Below, one piece after another: positions 40,598 through 50,278 of a stretch of DNA of 64,000 nt (position 1 is its first letter; each line of letters starts with the position of its first letter). The stretch covers positions 1 through 64,000 of the forward strand of contig JARLHW010000007.1 in the NCBI GenBank assembly GCA_031292075.1, given 5' to 3'. The position numbers and the translations under genes are program-made. Origin of the DNA: Desulfosporosinus sp. GTDB lineage: Bacteria; Bacillota; Desulfitobacteriia; Desulfitobacteriales; Desulfitobacteriaceae. The notes beneath the pieces are model-generated. The model worked only from the letters and a program-made list of their open reading frames with translations. It was not told the origin of the DNA and searched no databases.

Positions 40598-43008
40598 GCA
40601 TTAAAAAATTCCATAGGTGCCTTATCAAAAGTAACCCCCACATCGTCATTATAAAATTCGTCTTTAAGTGCAAGTATTGAATTATTTTTTAATCCAATGA
40701 ACCCTCCCATATCTTCTAGTTTTCTTTTATCTGTTTCAAATAAATTAACTGAAAATTGCTGTGCTCTTTTTAAATATTGTTTCAATTCGCTCAAACTACA
40801 GACTCCATTAATAAGGGTTATAAGCGTCTTGCCCTCTCCATAAGGAACAATAACGCCTGTTGTGTTTTCGTCAATGGCCTGAAATTCATTTCCTGCAGTT
40901 TTAAAGGCTTGTTTTAACATTAAGTTAGATTTGTAACCATTTCGACTATTAAATTCATTAGCTGCCTCATTATTTCCTGATAATATATCAAACAATGATT
41001 TATCTTTATGTGGTTTTGACATTGTATAATTCATTTGGTTTCTTCTCTCGTAGAAATAATACTGGTAATACTTTTCCATAGCTTTTTGTGAAAGCAAATC
41101 ATTATCAAATAAACTAGGGTTTCCTTCAAAATCACGGAGAACTCTGCTTGTACATTCCTGACCTATTTTTATATCCACAAGTTTACTTACATTCTCTCTC
41201 TCAACATTAACAATATAGACGTCGCTACATTCCGTTTCTCCGTGTCGGTTACACCGCCCTGCGGCCTGGGCAATATTATCAAGTCCAGCAAGCGAACGAA
41301 CAACACACCCAAAGGAGATATTTACGCCAGCTTCTATTAATTGAGTACTAATACAAATAACTCTCTCATGCCCTAATTTCTCTCTCATCTTCTGTAATGC
41401 GCTCATTCTATGAGAGGGACACATACTCGTACTTAAATGAAAAATTATGTACTGCTTTTCTTTAGGGCGTTCATTATTTGCCACTCTTAACTCGTTAAAA
41501 ACTTCCTTAGCCGAATTCTTAGTATTTAAAATTACCAACACACTATCCACCTGGTCCATTCTATCCAGAACAAAATCCTTTAGAGAAATTGCACTATAAC
41601 CTCCGACAAGTATCTTAGGAACCAAGTTCACACGTTTAAACTGCTTAAATTTCTCATGAATATCCGAGATCATATTAGGTTTTTCACTTAGCTTTAGTGG
41701 CATTTCAGTTTTGTCTAAAAGTGGCTGTGTTGCAGTGCAAAGTATAACTGTTGCATTGCAGATATACGCTAGAAAATTAATGGCGCTATTGAATATGTTA
41801 ATACATTTAATAGGGATTGCCTGAATTTCATCAAAGATAATCACTGAATTTGCCAGGTTATGAATTCGCCGCGCGTCCTGTGTTCCTCCGCTAAATAAAG
41901 TATTGAGAAACTGTACCATTGTCGTAAGAATAATAGGTCTATCCCATCGTTCGGTTAAAAGCTTATAGTCTTCTAACTCTTCATCATTATCCTGAGAATA
42001 ATCAAGAATAAGATTAGAATGATGTTCTAAAATCATATCCTCATGACCCAAAATGTCTTTTATCTCCTTAGCATTCTGGTCAATTATGGTAGTAAATGGA
42101 ATAATGTAAAAAATCCTATCTTTGTCAAATTTCTTGGCATGCTCCAACGCATATCGCAAACTGGAAAGAGTTTTTCCTCCGCCAGTTGGCACGGAAAGTT
42201 GATATATGCCAGAGCTATTATCCGCGAAATTCTTACATGATAAGGAAATCTCTACTCTAAGCAAATCAATTTTTGTTTTCTTAGGAAAGCTTTTTAGTTT
42301 AGTTTCTAGCACATCTGAAAGTTCATTCCATAAAGCCGATGTATCGATATCTGGCTTCCCTTCCTTACCTTCCATAAATGTATAAGTATCATATCTATCT
42401 GCATCAATAAGACAACTAAAAAGATATTTTTCAAGAACTCCAAATGCAAACCATCGAAATTTAGCAGAGCTATCTATCTGATTAATTTTATTAAGAATAG
42501 ATTTTATTTCTTCGGTTGCTTTACTGAACAGATCTTTAATTTGCGAATCTTCTAAACATTCTTCGTTAAAGTAATTTAACGCTTCCTCATAAAGAATATC
42601 TTTATCTGGATTCATCCTGTCAGTGAATTTATCAATGCCACCAAGGTCTAAACAATCAATAAGTCCGCCATGATGAGAACAAATAGCCAGTGAAATAATT
42701 TGAGCAGTAAATTTCTGATATTGATCAGTTGAGTTATAAAAAGCATCATAAATATACTTTGCACCCGCTGTTGAGTGGTTGATCGATCCTTTAAGGGATT
42801 TATCTTTGGGGTGCTTCGAACAGTAATGTATGTAAGAATCAAATTTCCTTGTTCCTTTTCCCAGATCATGAAGAATTCCAATTAGTTCGCCTGTTGCATC
42901 AAGTGAAATTTTCGAACCATATTCCTTAGACAATATGGAAACATTATCTAAATGTTCCTTAACACTTTGTTCCGTAAAAGTTAATGGATTAATGTGCGAA
43001 CAAAGCAT
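40594..43008 (-). CDS. cas3: Cas3 helicase-nuclease, operon A
   Basis: [17 protein letters not shown]; Walker [22 protein letters not shown] box; [11 protein letters not shown]. Confidence 0.96.
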   Translation of the reverse strand: MLCSHINPLTFTEQSVKEHLDNVSILSKEYGSKISLDATGELIGILHDLGKGTRKFDSYIHYCSKHPKDKSLKGSINHSTAGAKYIYDAFYNSTDQYQKFTAQIISLAICSHHGGLIDCLDLGGIDKFTDRMNPDKDILYEEALNYFNEECLEDSQIKDLFSKATEEIKSILNKINQIDSSAKFRWFAFGVLEKYLFSCLIDADRYDTYTFMEGKEGKPDIDTSALWNELSDVLETKLKSFPKKTKIDLLRVEISLSCKNFADNSSGIYQLSVPTGGGKTLSSLRYALEHAKKFDKDRIFYIIPFTTIIDQNAKEIKDILGHEDMILEHHSNLILDYSQDNDEELEDYKLLTERWDRPIILTTMVQFLNTLFSGGTQDARRIHNLANSVIIFDEIQAIPIKCINIFNSAINFLAYICNATVILCTATQPLLDKTEMPLKLSEKPNMISDIHEKFKQFKRVNLVPKILVGGYSAISLKDFVLDRMDQVDSVLVILNTKNSAKEVFNELRVANNERPKEKQYIIFHLSTSMCPSHRMSALQKMREKLGHERVICISTQLIEAGVNISFGCVVRSLAGLDNIAQAAGRCNRHGETECSDVYIVNVERENVSKLVDIKIGQECTSRVLRDFEGNPSLFDNDLLSQKAMEKYYQYYFYERRNQMNYTMSKPHKDKSLFDILSGNNEAANEFNSRNGYKSNLMLKQAFKTAGNEFQAIDENTTGVIVPYGEGKTLITLINGVCSLSELKQYLKRAQQFSVNLFETDKRKLEDMGGFIGLKNNSILALKDEFYNDDVGVTFDKAPMEFFNA

Positions 43009-43111
43009 AAACTCCCTCCTCTTGAATGGGAATACATAAGCACAATAACAATTGAAATTGTTATTGTTTCAAGAATAAATATATTTAGCATTTTTGAATC
43101 AATTCAATTAC

Positions 43112-43140
43112 ATTATACTCTTAATCTCCCATAATTTTCA
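43112..43140 (-). promoter_or_regulatory. Putative promoter of cas operon A
   Basis: Minus strand GTGAAA-18-TATAAT (TATAAT at 43112-43117) upstream of cas3-A. Confidence 0.4.
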
Positions 43141-43220
43141 CAAATTCAAAAAAATAATTCCATATTCTGAGGGCCAAAATTAAATTCGAGCTCAAGTGAT
43201 AAACTTGTCTAGAAAACATT

Positions 43221-43350
43221 AAAAAAACGTCTCAACCGATTTCAGGTTTGAAAGACGTTCTTTATTGTACAAAAAATCCCATATATTTCAATCCTCAGGT
43301 GCTACAGCACCTGGCTAAATAAGTATATAATGAATCACAAATAATTTCAA
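43221..43350 (-). ncRNA. Solitary crRNA-like gene: promoter, one I-C-like repeat unit with alternative stem, guide-like stretch, intrinsic terminator
   Basis: Minus strand TTGAAA-17 nt-TATACT (43345-43350/43322-43327); GCCAGGTGCTGTAGCACCTGAGGATTGAAAT (43285-43315); ATATGGGATTTTTTGTACAATAAA; terminator AACGTCT...AGACGTTTTTTT (43221-43259). Confidence 0.6.
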
Positions 43351-43462
43351 ATAAATTCATATGTGATTTATTGTAGCAGTTAATTATTCTATTGATCTAC
43401 CCAAAAAATAGTGATATGCTTCATATAAATTAGAAAATAAGGATAAAAGAGGTGATCCGTTA

Positions 43463-43603
43463 TAAACAAATTATATCCAGTGGCCTTTGAAGTTGCTACT
43501 CCAGCGGCAATCTTTTCTCATCCAGATACAGGCTCAGCTCTGGTTGCGATGTTTGAAGCAGTTGCGAGAATCAAATTGCATATTTGGACTGATATATATT
43601 AAT
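43463..43603 (+). pseudogene. Decayed Cas5-like N-terminus
   Basis: RBS AGAGGTG then (ATA)NKLYPVAFEVATPAAIFSHPDTGSALV-[gap]-AMFEAVARIKLHIWTDIY*; aligns with Cas5 FxV..xAxFS.P......G.xEAV pattern, lacking the SYxxPTxxAxKG segment. Confidence 0.5.
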
Positions 43604-43689
43604 AATTTTTATTCTATAAAAATTCGATACTGCGATGTGCTTAAATGACTGTTAGCGATAAAAAACTGTGGACTCCTAATCGATAAAGA

Positions 43690-43860
43690 TATGAAAAAGA
43701 AAGATTCAGGAAGCTGCCGGACTTAGTCCCGCTTCTATGGCAAAGTTATCGCTGCATGAAAATGTCAGCCTGGATGTTCTTATAAAGGTATGTACAGCAC
43801 TTAAAGTTGATTTTAGTGATAATTTGGTGGACAGGCACGATTATATAATTGTATTGAGAA
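43690..43860 (+). pseudogene. HTH (Cro/CI-type) regulator fragment
   Basis: KKIQEAAGLSPASMAKLSLHENVSLDVLIKVCTALKVDFSDNLVD; no complete ORF. Confidence 0.5.
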
Positions 43861-43896
43861 GAGCGAATATAGTTAAAATCAATAAGGAGCAATTCA

Positions 43897-46314
43897 ATGT
43901 ATATAACAGACCACACTTTTATTGCTCATATTCGTAAGCGTGATAAAAGAGAACAAAGCGTTTTTGAACATAATGATAATGTCGCCGCGCTTGCGTTCGC
44001 TCTGGGCCTTCCCTATGGCATCGGCGGCTTATCCATGTTTACAGGTCGTCACCATGATGATGGCAAGAACACGCTCAATTATTATGACTATATCATGGCC
44101 GCTGTGGCTGGTGAAGCTGTCGTTCGTGGTTCTGTTATCCATTCGACCCATGGCGCAGTGTTTGCTAACAGCTTGGCAAGTCCAAACAACTTGCATTCCA
44201 AACTGACTTCGGAAATGGTACGTACAGCCATCATGAGCCACCACGGCCTGCGTGACTGTATCTCCACAGATGGGAAGCTCTCGTTCACTGAATCTGCGAA
44301 ACGCATCTCCGATTCGTATTGTGATGTTGAGCGTATTATAATCAAGCACCATGGCAACCAGTCAATTACCGATTCATTTTTAAAGGCTACCGCCGATGCA
44401 AAGGCGATACATACGAAAATCGAGGAGTTTCAAAGTTTGGGCAATTGCTATGGTTCATCACATTTCTACTTGGCTATGTACGAAAGATTGCTTACGTCAA
44501 TCCTAATTGATGCAGACCGCACCGATACGGCTTATTTTGAGGATGCAGTCGAAATGCCGACCATTCAAACGCTTGATGAACGTAAAGCTATGTGGAGAAA
44601 CTATCTTCACCATTGCGAAAGCGAAATTATGAAGCTTCAAATTGAAAAAGAATCCTCCATGTTGGATTCGTATCGCGCCGAAATATCAAAGGCGTGTGCG
44701 GAATTTGACGGAGGAGAAAGTGGTGTGTTCCGGCTTGTTGTCCCTTGTGGAGCCGGAAAAACGCTGTCGGCTTTACGCTATGCATTGCAGACAGCGGAGC
44801 GTTACGGAAAAAAGCACATTTTCTATATTGCGCCCTTCAATTCTATCTTGGAGCAGAATGCGGACGAAATCATAAAGTTCATCGGAGATGCCGAGGCTGT
44901 CCTAAAACACCACTCAAATGTCGTGTTTGATTCCGACGATGGAGAGGACGAGAAGAAATATAAACTGCTAACAGAAAATTGGGCGCAGTCTCCAATTGTT
45001 GCGACATCCGCTGTGCAGTTATTAAATACGTTGTTCGCAGGAAAAACATCAAATGTTCGCCGTTTACAGGCACTTGGCAATTCTGTTATTATTTTGGACG
45101 AAATCCAAGCGCTGCCCATCAAGGTATTGAAGCTGTTCAATGCCGCAATGAACTTTCTTGCGTATTTTTGTGGTACATCCATGGTGCTTTGCTCGGCAAC
45201 ACAACCGCTGTTGGATAAGCTGAACGATTATCAAATTCTCTCTCCCAAGGGTATCATTAACGATGAAGAAAAGTACAACATCGCATTTAAACGGGTTGAG
45301 ATTGTTGACAATGTCAACGAAAATGGGCTTTCAGTCGGTGAAGCAGCTGACTTTATTTCTTCTAAAGCAAATGAGGTCAATTCAATTCTTGCCATAGTGA
45401 ACACAAAGCCAGTGGCACGCAAGATTTATGAACTCATACAAAGCAAGGTTGGAGACACCAATGAATTTCGCCTGTTTCACCTGTCCACCAATATGTGTCC
45501 TACGCATCGAAGTGTAGTGCTGTCAGAAATGCGTAAATGCTTAAAAAGTAAAGATAACCTTCAAAAAGTGATCTGCATCAGCACGACCCTCATTGAAGCC
45601 GGAGTAGATGTTTCCTTTGAACATGTGGTGCGTTCCCTGACAGGGCTGGACAGTATCGTTCAAGCTGCCGGTCGATGCAACAGAAATCAAGAAACCGACT
45701 GCGGGGCTGTTTCGGTTGTCTACATACGCGACGAAGATGTCAGCCGTCTTGGCTATATGCAAAGCGCACAGGAAGCTACGCGGGAGATCCTTTTCAATAT
45801 TCACACTTATCCGGAGCGATATGCGGGCGGAGTCTTAGCTAAAACTGCAATGGATGAATTTTACGCAAAGTATTACCGACCGTTGCAAAAAAAAGAGATG
45901 GCTTTCCCTCTACAGGATGACCCGGAGCATACGATTATCGACCTGCTGACAACGAACCCATCTGGTAGCAACCGCAATGGAAATCCCAAATCTGTGCTTA
46001 TGAAGCAAGCATTCAAGGAGGCAGGAGATGCTTTCTCGGTCATTGAGGATATTGGAAAGCGGGATGCTATAGTTGAATATAACGATGATGCCTTGCAACA
46101 TATAGAGAAATTGATGAAGGCTCGTTCCCTCTCTGAAAAGCAAAAAGAGCTTCGCTATTTACAACGATACACCGTGCAGTTAAGTGATTATTCAACGCAA
46201 AAAATAGCAGAAGGGGTGAGATTCGAGGAAAGTGTAGGCGTGTTTATTCTATCGCATCTCTATTACCATGATGACGTTGGAGTGAGCCATTACCCTAAAA
46301 CACTTATTATATGA
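43897..46314 (+). CDS. cas3: Cas3 helicase-nuclease, operon B
   Basis: [65 protein letters not shown]. Confidence 0.95.
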   Translation: MYITDHTFIAHIRKRDKREQSVFEHNDNVAALAFALGLPYGIGGLSMFTGRHHDDGKNTLNYYDYIMAAVAGEAVVRGSVIHSTHGAVFANSLASPNNLHSKLTSEMVRTAIMSHHGLRDCISTDGKLSFTESAKRISDSYCDVERIIIKHHGNQSITDSFLKATADAKAIHTKIEEFQSLGNCYGSSHFYLAMYERLLTSILIDADRTDTAYFEDAVEMPTIQTLDERKAMWRNYLHHCESEIMKLQIEKESSMLDSYRAEISKACAEFDGGESGVFRLVVPCGAGKTLSALRYALQTAERYGKKHIFYIAPFNSILEQNADEIIKFIGDAEAVLKHHSNVVFDSDDGEDEKKYKLLTENWAQSPIVATSAVQLLNTLFAGKTSNVRRLQALGNSVIILDEIQALPIKVLKLFNAAMNFLAYFCGTSMVLCSATQPLLDKLNDYQILSPKGIINDEEKYNIAFKRVEIVDNVNENGLSVGEAADFISSKANEVNSILAIVNTKPVARKIYELIQSKVGDTNEFRLFHLSTNMCPTHRSVVLSEMRKCLKSKDNLQKVICISTTLIEAGVDVSFEHVVRSLTGLDSIVQAAGRCNRNQETDCGAVSVVYIRDEDVSRLGYMQSAQEATREILFNIHTYPERYAGGVLAKTAMDEFYAKYYRPLQKKEMAFPLQDDPEHTIIDLLTTNPSGSNRNGNPKSVLMKQAFKEAGDAFSVIEDIGKRDAIVEYNDDALQHIEKLMKARSLSEKQKELRYLQRYTVQLSDYSTQKIAEGVRFEESVGVFILSHLYYHDDVGVSHYPKTLII

Positions 46315-46332
46315 AGGAGGTGGTGTCAAATA

Positions 46333-47085
46333 ATGAATAAGAAGCGAAATACGGTTGAATTCGAAGTAAGCGGTGAGCGGGCACTGTTTTCAGACCCTGT
46401 AACTCGCGTCGGTGGAGAAAAAACCAGTTATTATGTCCCGACCTACGAGGCGCTGAAAGGTATTCTTGCCTCTGTTTACTGGAAACCTACAATTACCTGG
46501 ATCATTGATGCTGTTCGTGTGATGAATCCGATTCAAACAGCTTCGGAGGGCATCCGAACAAAGAACTATAACGGCGGTAATGATCTTTCAATCTACACCT
46601 ATCTCAAAGATGTAAAATACCAAGTGTGCGCTCATTTTGTCAGAAACGAAAATCGGCCAGAATTGTTCCATGATTACGCTGGGAATAACGAGCATAAGCA
46701 TCACAATATTGCCCGTAGAATGATTGAGCGCGGGGGCAGACGGGACGTTTTCCTTGGTACGCGTGAATGTCACGGCGATGTGAAACCGTGCGTGTTTGGC
46801 GAAGGTGGAGGTGCATACGATGGTATCGGCGAATTTGCCCTTGGGTATATGTTTCACGGCTTTACTTATGCAGACGAAGCTATCCGCGAAGCCGAGAAAG
46901 GGCATATGAGTGTGCGCTTCCATCATGTCGTCATGCACGAAGGTATTATTAAATTCCCGTCCCCCGAAGAAATCCCAGGCGAAGATAAGCGTATCCTACA
47001 CGAAATGCTCATCAAACCATTTGGTAAAGAGTATGAGAATTTTATAGGACTCGAAGAACTCTCGGACGAGGAGGTGGGCGAATGA
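46333..47085 (+). CDS. cas5c: Cas5c/Csd5, operon B
   Basis: NTVEFEVSGERALFSDPVTRVGGEKTSYYVPTYEALKGILASVYWKPTITWIIDAVRVMNPI. Confidence 0.95.
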   Translation: MNKKRNTVEFEVSGERALFSDPVTRVGGEKTSYYVPTYEALKGILASVYWKPTITWIIDAVRVMNPIQTASEGIRTKNYNGGNDLSIYTYLKDVKYQVCAHFVRNENRPELFHDYAGNNEHKHHNIARRMIERGGRRDVFLGTRECHGDVKPCVFGEGGGAYDGIGEFALGYMFHGFTYADEAIREAEKGHMSVRFHHVVMHEGIIKFPSPEEIPGEDKRILHEMLIKPFGKEYENFIGLEELSDEEVGE

Positions 47086-49163
47086 GTTGGGTATCCTCTT
47101 TGTGTGCTTTATACGATACAAATGCGTGGCGAGCGGGCGAAGTCGAGATGTGGAACGGCAAGCCTCTGACGCTGATTCCTTTAGGTTATGACACTATGAA
47201 GGCTCAAATTGAAATCGTAATTAATGTAGACGGAAATTTCATTAGTGCGAGAACACTTAACAAAAGTGAATCTGAGACGATTGTACCATACCCAGAGGGC
47301 AGAACCAGCGGAATCAAGGCATTGCCACTATGTGACAGTCTTTCTTATATAGCTGGTGATTTCACAGACAAAGTTACATTATATTTTGATAGCAAAACAA
47401 CCGAAAAGCAACGAAAGCGGAAAATGGATGACATCACAAAGAGCTTTCCTACGTATCTTGAGGGACTGTCAGCATGGTGTTCGTCTGAGTATGCACATCC
47501 GAAGGTAACCTCAATCTATAATTACATATCGAAGAAAAATACGATTGACGATTTAACACGAAACAAGGTGCTTACATTAGATGATGACGGCGTGATTTCA
47601 GACAAGGTAAAAATACTAGGAACTCGTATTGAAAAGACATTTGTACGGTTTCGAGTATATATGAACGACACGCAACAAACAAATGCCCTCTGCAATGCAG
47701 ATAATTCGGATGTAAGCGCAGTATGGCTGGACAAGACAGTTCAGCACAGTTTTATTTCATATTATTTATCAATTGCAAAAAAATTAGACCTCTGTTATTT
47801 GACTGGTGAACATATACTGATCGCAAAAACGAATCCTGTGAAGATTCGAGGCGAATGGGACACGAAAGCAAAGCTGATTTCTTCAAATGATGATGAAAAT
47901 TTCTCCTATCGTGGACGCTTTAACACCAAAGACAAGGATACGGGTTACAACGAAGCCATGTCCATTGGCTACGAAAACTCACAAAAGATTCACAATGCAC
48001 TCAAGTGGATTGTTCGACGGCAGGGATATACGAGAGACGGGGTATGCATCGTAACATGGGAAAGCGCATTGAACGATATGCCGAATTACTATGACAGCAC
48101 AGTCAGCATGCTTGGCCCGCTGTCAGATAGCATTGAAGAAGCTGAAATTACTGATGATATGCTGTTCGGCGAGGAGGAAGCGGAAACCTCTGAAACCAAC
48201 TATGCGTCTGCCAGAGAATTCAACACTGCCATTGGTGGGTATGCTGCAAAATCGTATGACACCTCAAATATGGTCATTATCGCTCTTGACAGCGCAACCC
48301 CTGGTCGACTTGCCATGACCTATTACAAAGAGCTGGAAACTTCACGTTATCTCGAAAACATACGGATATGGCACGAAAGCTGCCGCTGGCGGCACGAATA
48401 TTTAAAGGATAAGAAATACTGTCAATATGAAGGTATGGCTTCTATCAGTGAGATTGCGAAAGCTATTTACGGCACAGAGCAGGGCAAAGACACAAAAAGC
48501 AAACACCTTGTATTGAGAACAAACGGTGACAAACAAAACCCAAAGGCACCTATGCTTGTGTTCGCTTTTGACCGTCTGCGTCCGTGTATTATAGACGGTG
48601 CCGTGATTCCGCACGATATGATTCGAGCTGCTGTTCGAAAGGCATCTAACCCACTGGCTTATGAAAAAGAGTTCAATTATCAACGTGTGCTTCACATCGC
48701 ATGTTCTTTGGTGAAACGACATCACTGGGAAAAAGGAGTGATTTTTGATATGGGGCTTGACAAAAACTGCATAGACAGAAGCTATCTTTATGGACGATTG
48801 CTGCCAATCGCGGAAAAGGTTGAACGTAGTACTTATGAGAAGGGTGAAACCCGCGCAACAAATGCAGAGCGTTATATGCAGCAATTTTCGCGGACACCGT
48901 TCCGTACATGGGGAATAATCCGAAAAAGTACGCAAATCTATCTAATGCAGCTTAAGCCTGGCAGTCGAGAGTTTTATAAAAACCTGTATGGCGAAATCGC
49001 AGGGCTGTTTGCAGAAGGCGATTTTGAAGCAAAGGCTACACTGGATGGAAAATACCTTCTTGGCTATGATTGCCAGCGCATATCGTTAAAATCTCGAAAG
49101 TCTGATGGGACAATTGCCACTAGTGAGGACGAAAATGAAAATATTGAAACGGAGGAGAAATAA
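47082..49163 (+). CDS. cas8c: Cas8c/Csd1, operon B
   Basis: MSWVSSLCALYDTNAW; AVWLDKTVQHSFISYYLSIAKKLDLCYLTGEHILIAKTNPVKIRGEWDTKAKLISSNDDENFSYRGRF; collinear with operon A Cas8c. Confidence 0.94.
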   Translation: MSWVSSLCALYDTNAWRAGEVEMWNGKPLTLIPLGYDTMKAQIEIVINVDGNFISARTLNKSESETIVPYPEGRTSGIKALPLCDSLSYIAGDFTDKVTLYFDSKTTEKQRKRKMDDITKSFPTYLEGLSAWCSSEYAHPKVTSIYNYISKKNTIDDLTRNKVLTLDDDGVISDKVKILGTRIEKTFVRFRVYMNDTQQTNALCNADNSDVSAVWLDKTVQHSFISYYLSIAKKLDLCYLTGEHILIAKTNPVKIRGEWDTKAKLISSNDDENFSYRGRFNTKDKDTGYNEAMSIGYENSQKIHNALKWIVRRQGYTRDGVCIVTWESALNDMPNYYDSTVSMLGPLSDSIEEAEITDDMLFGEEEAETSETNYASAREFNTAIGGYAAKSYDTSNMVIIALDSATPGRLAMTYYKELETSRYLENIRIWHESCRWRHEYLKDKKYCQYEGMASISEIAKAIYGTEQGKDTKSKHLVLRTNGDKQNPKAPMLVFAFDRLRPCIIDGAVIPHDMIRAAVRKASNPLAYEKEFNYQRVLHIACSLVKRHHWEKGVIFDMGLDKNCIDRSYLYGRLLPIAEKVERSTYEKGETRATNAERYMQQFSRTPFRTWGIIRKSTQIYLMQLKPGSREFYKNLYGEIAGLFAEGDFEAKATLDGKYLLGYDCQRISLKSRKSDGTIATSEDENENIETEEK

Positions 49164-50080
49164 TGGCTATTCTGCAAAACAAAATCGACTTTGCCGCAAT
49201 TATCTCGGTAACACGCGCTAACATCAACGGAGACCCTCTTAATGGCAACCGTCCTCGTGAGGATTATAATGGTTACGGTATTTTCTCCGATGTTGCAATT
49301 AAACGGAAAATCCGTAATAGGCTTCAAGACATGGGAGAGTGTATTTTTGTACAGTCTGATGGGCGGGAAAACGATATGGATTTTGATAACTCGCTAAAAA
49401 AAAATTACCACAGTCTAAAAGACCGGGCTGCTGGGGAACCTAGACTTGCAGAAGAAATTAAGAAAGGAAAGAAAGCCGACGCCGACCTGTTTGCAAAAGT
49501 CGCCTGTGAAAAATGGATTGATGTCCGGTCTTTCGGGCAGGTATTCGCATTCAAGAAGCCGAACACCAAAGAAAAAGATAACGATGACGAAAGCGGCAAG
49601 TTGTCCGTTGGAGTTCGTGGGCCTGTTTCTATTCAACAGGCAATTAGCGTGAATCCTATCGACATTATAAATATGCAAATAACCAAAAGCGTAAATGCTG
49701 AATCCGGCAAGGACGGCAAGGCATCCGACACGATGGGTATGAAACATTTTGTCGACTTTGGATTATATGTTATTCGAGGAAGTATCAGTTGTCAGCTTGC
49801 CGAAAAGACTGGATTCACGGACGAAGACTCTGAGAAGATTAAGAAGGCACTTTGCGAGCTGTTTGAAAACGATGAGTCGTCCGCACGACAGGCAGGAACT
49901 TGTGAAGTGTGCAGAGTTTATTGGTGGAAACATCCTGAAAAGACCCCGAAAGAAACCTCAGCGGCTATTTATCGTTCTTTACACATCACATCAAACTCAG
50001 ACACGCCACATTCGTTTGCAGATTATGACATTGCGGTTAATAAAACAGCCTGTGCGCCAGAGATAATCGAATTGATGTAA
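49163..50080 (+). CDS. cas7c: Cas7c/Csd2, operon B
   Basis: NKIDFAAIISVTRANINGDPLNGNRPREDYNGYGIFSDVAIKRKIRNRLQDMGECIFVQSDGR. Confidence 0.95.
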   Translation: MAILQNKIDFAAIISVTRANINGDPLNGNRPREDYNGYGIFSDVAIKRKIRNRLQDMGECIFVQSDGRENDMDFDNSLKKNYHSLKDRAAGEPRLAEEIKKGKKADADLFAKVACEKWIDVRSFGQVFAFKKPNTKEKDNDDESGKLSVGVRGPVSIQQAISVNPIDIINMQITKSVNAESGKDGKASDTMGMKHFVDFGLYVIRGSISCQLAEKTGFTDEDSEKIKKALCELFENDESSARQAGTCEVCRVYWWKHPEKTPKETSAAIYRSLHITSNSDTPHSFADYDIAVNKTACAPEIIELM

Positions 50081-50278
50081 CATCAGTACTGTTTGGTATA
50101 TTGAGCATCTGAATGCTCTTGGCAGTTGTCCGGATTATCTCCTTTTGGAAGCATTTACACCAAAGCGTATTAGCGATACGACCATTGCGTCTACGACTTG
50201 GGCTGACTATGAAGACAAGACAGCTCTGCCAGAGGAATTGATAGGAAAGGTAAGCTCGATAACTGACTTGATGCTGAT

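Noticed and set aside
43344-43375. Second degenerate repeat (ATTTCAAATAAAT...ATTTATT) paired with the solitary unit
   Set aside because: AT-rich, weak handle match and wrong spacing; it overlaps the inferred -35 region and is better explained as promoter.
43400-43440. TTC-flanked ATATAAATTA upstream of operon B as a target of the solitary crRNA-like guide (ATATGGGATT)
   Set aside because: Only positions 1-4 and 8-10 match; three consecutive seed mismatches make it too weak to claim.
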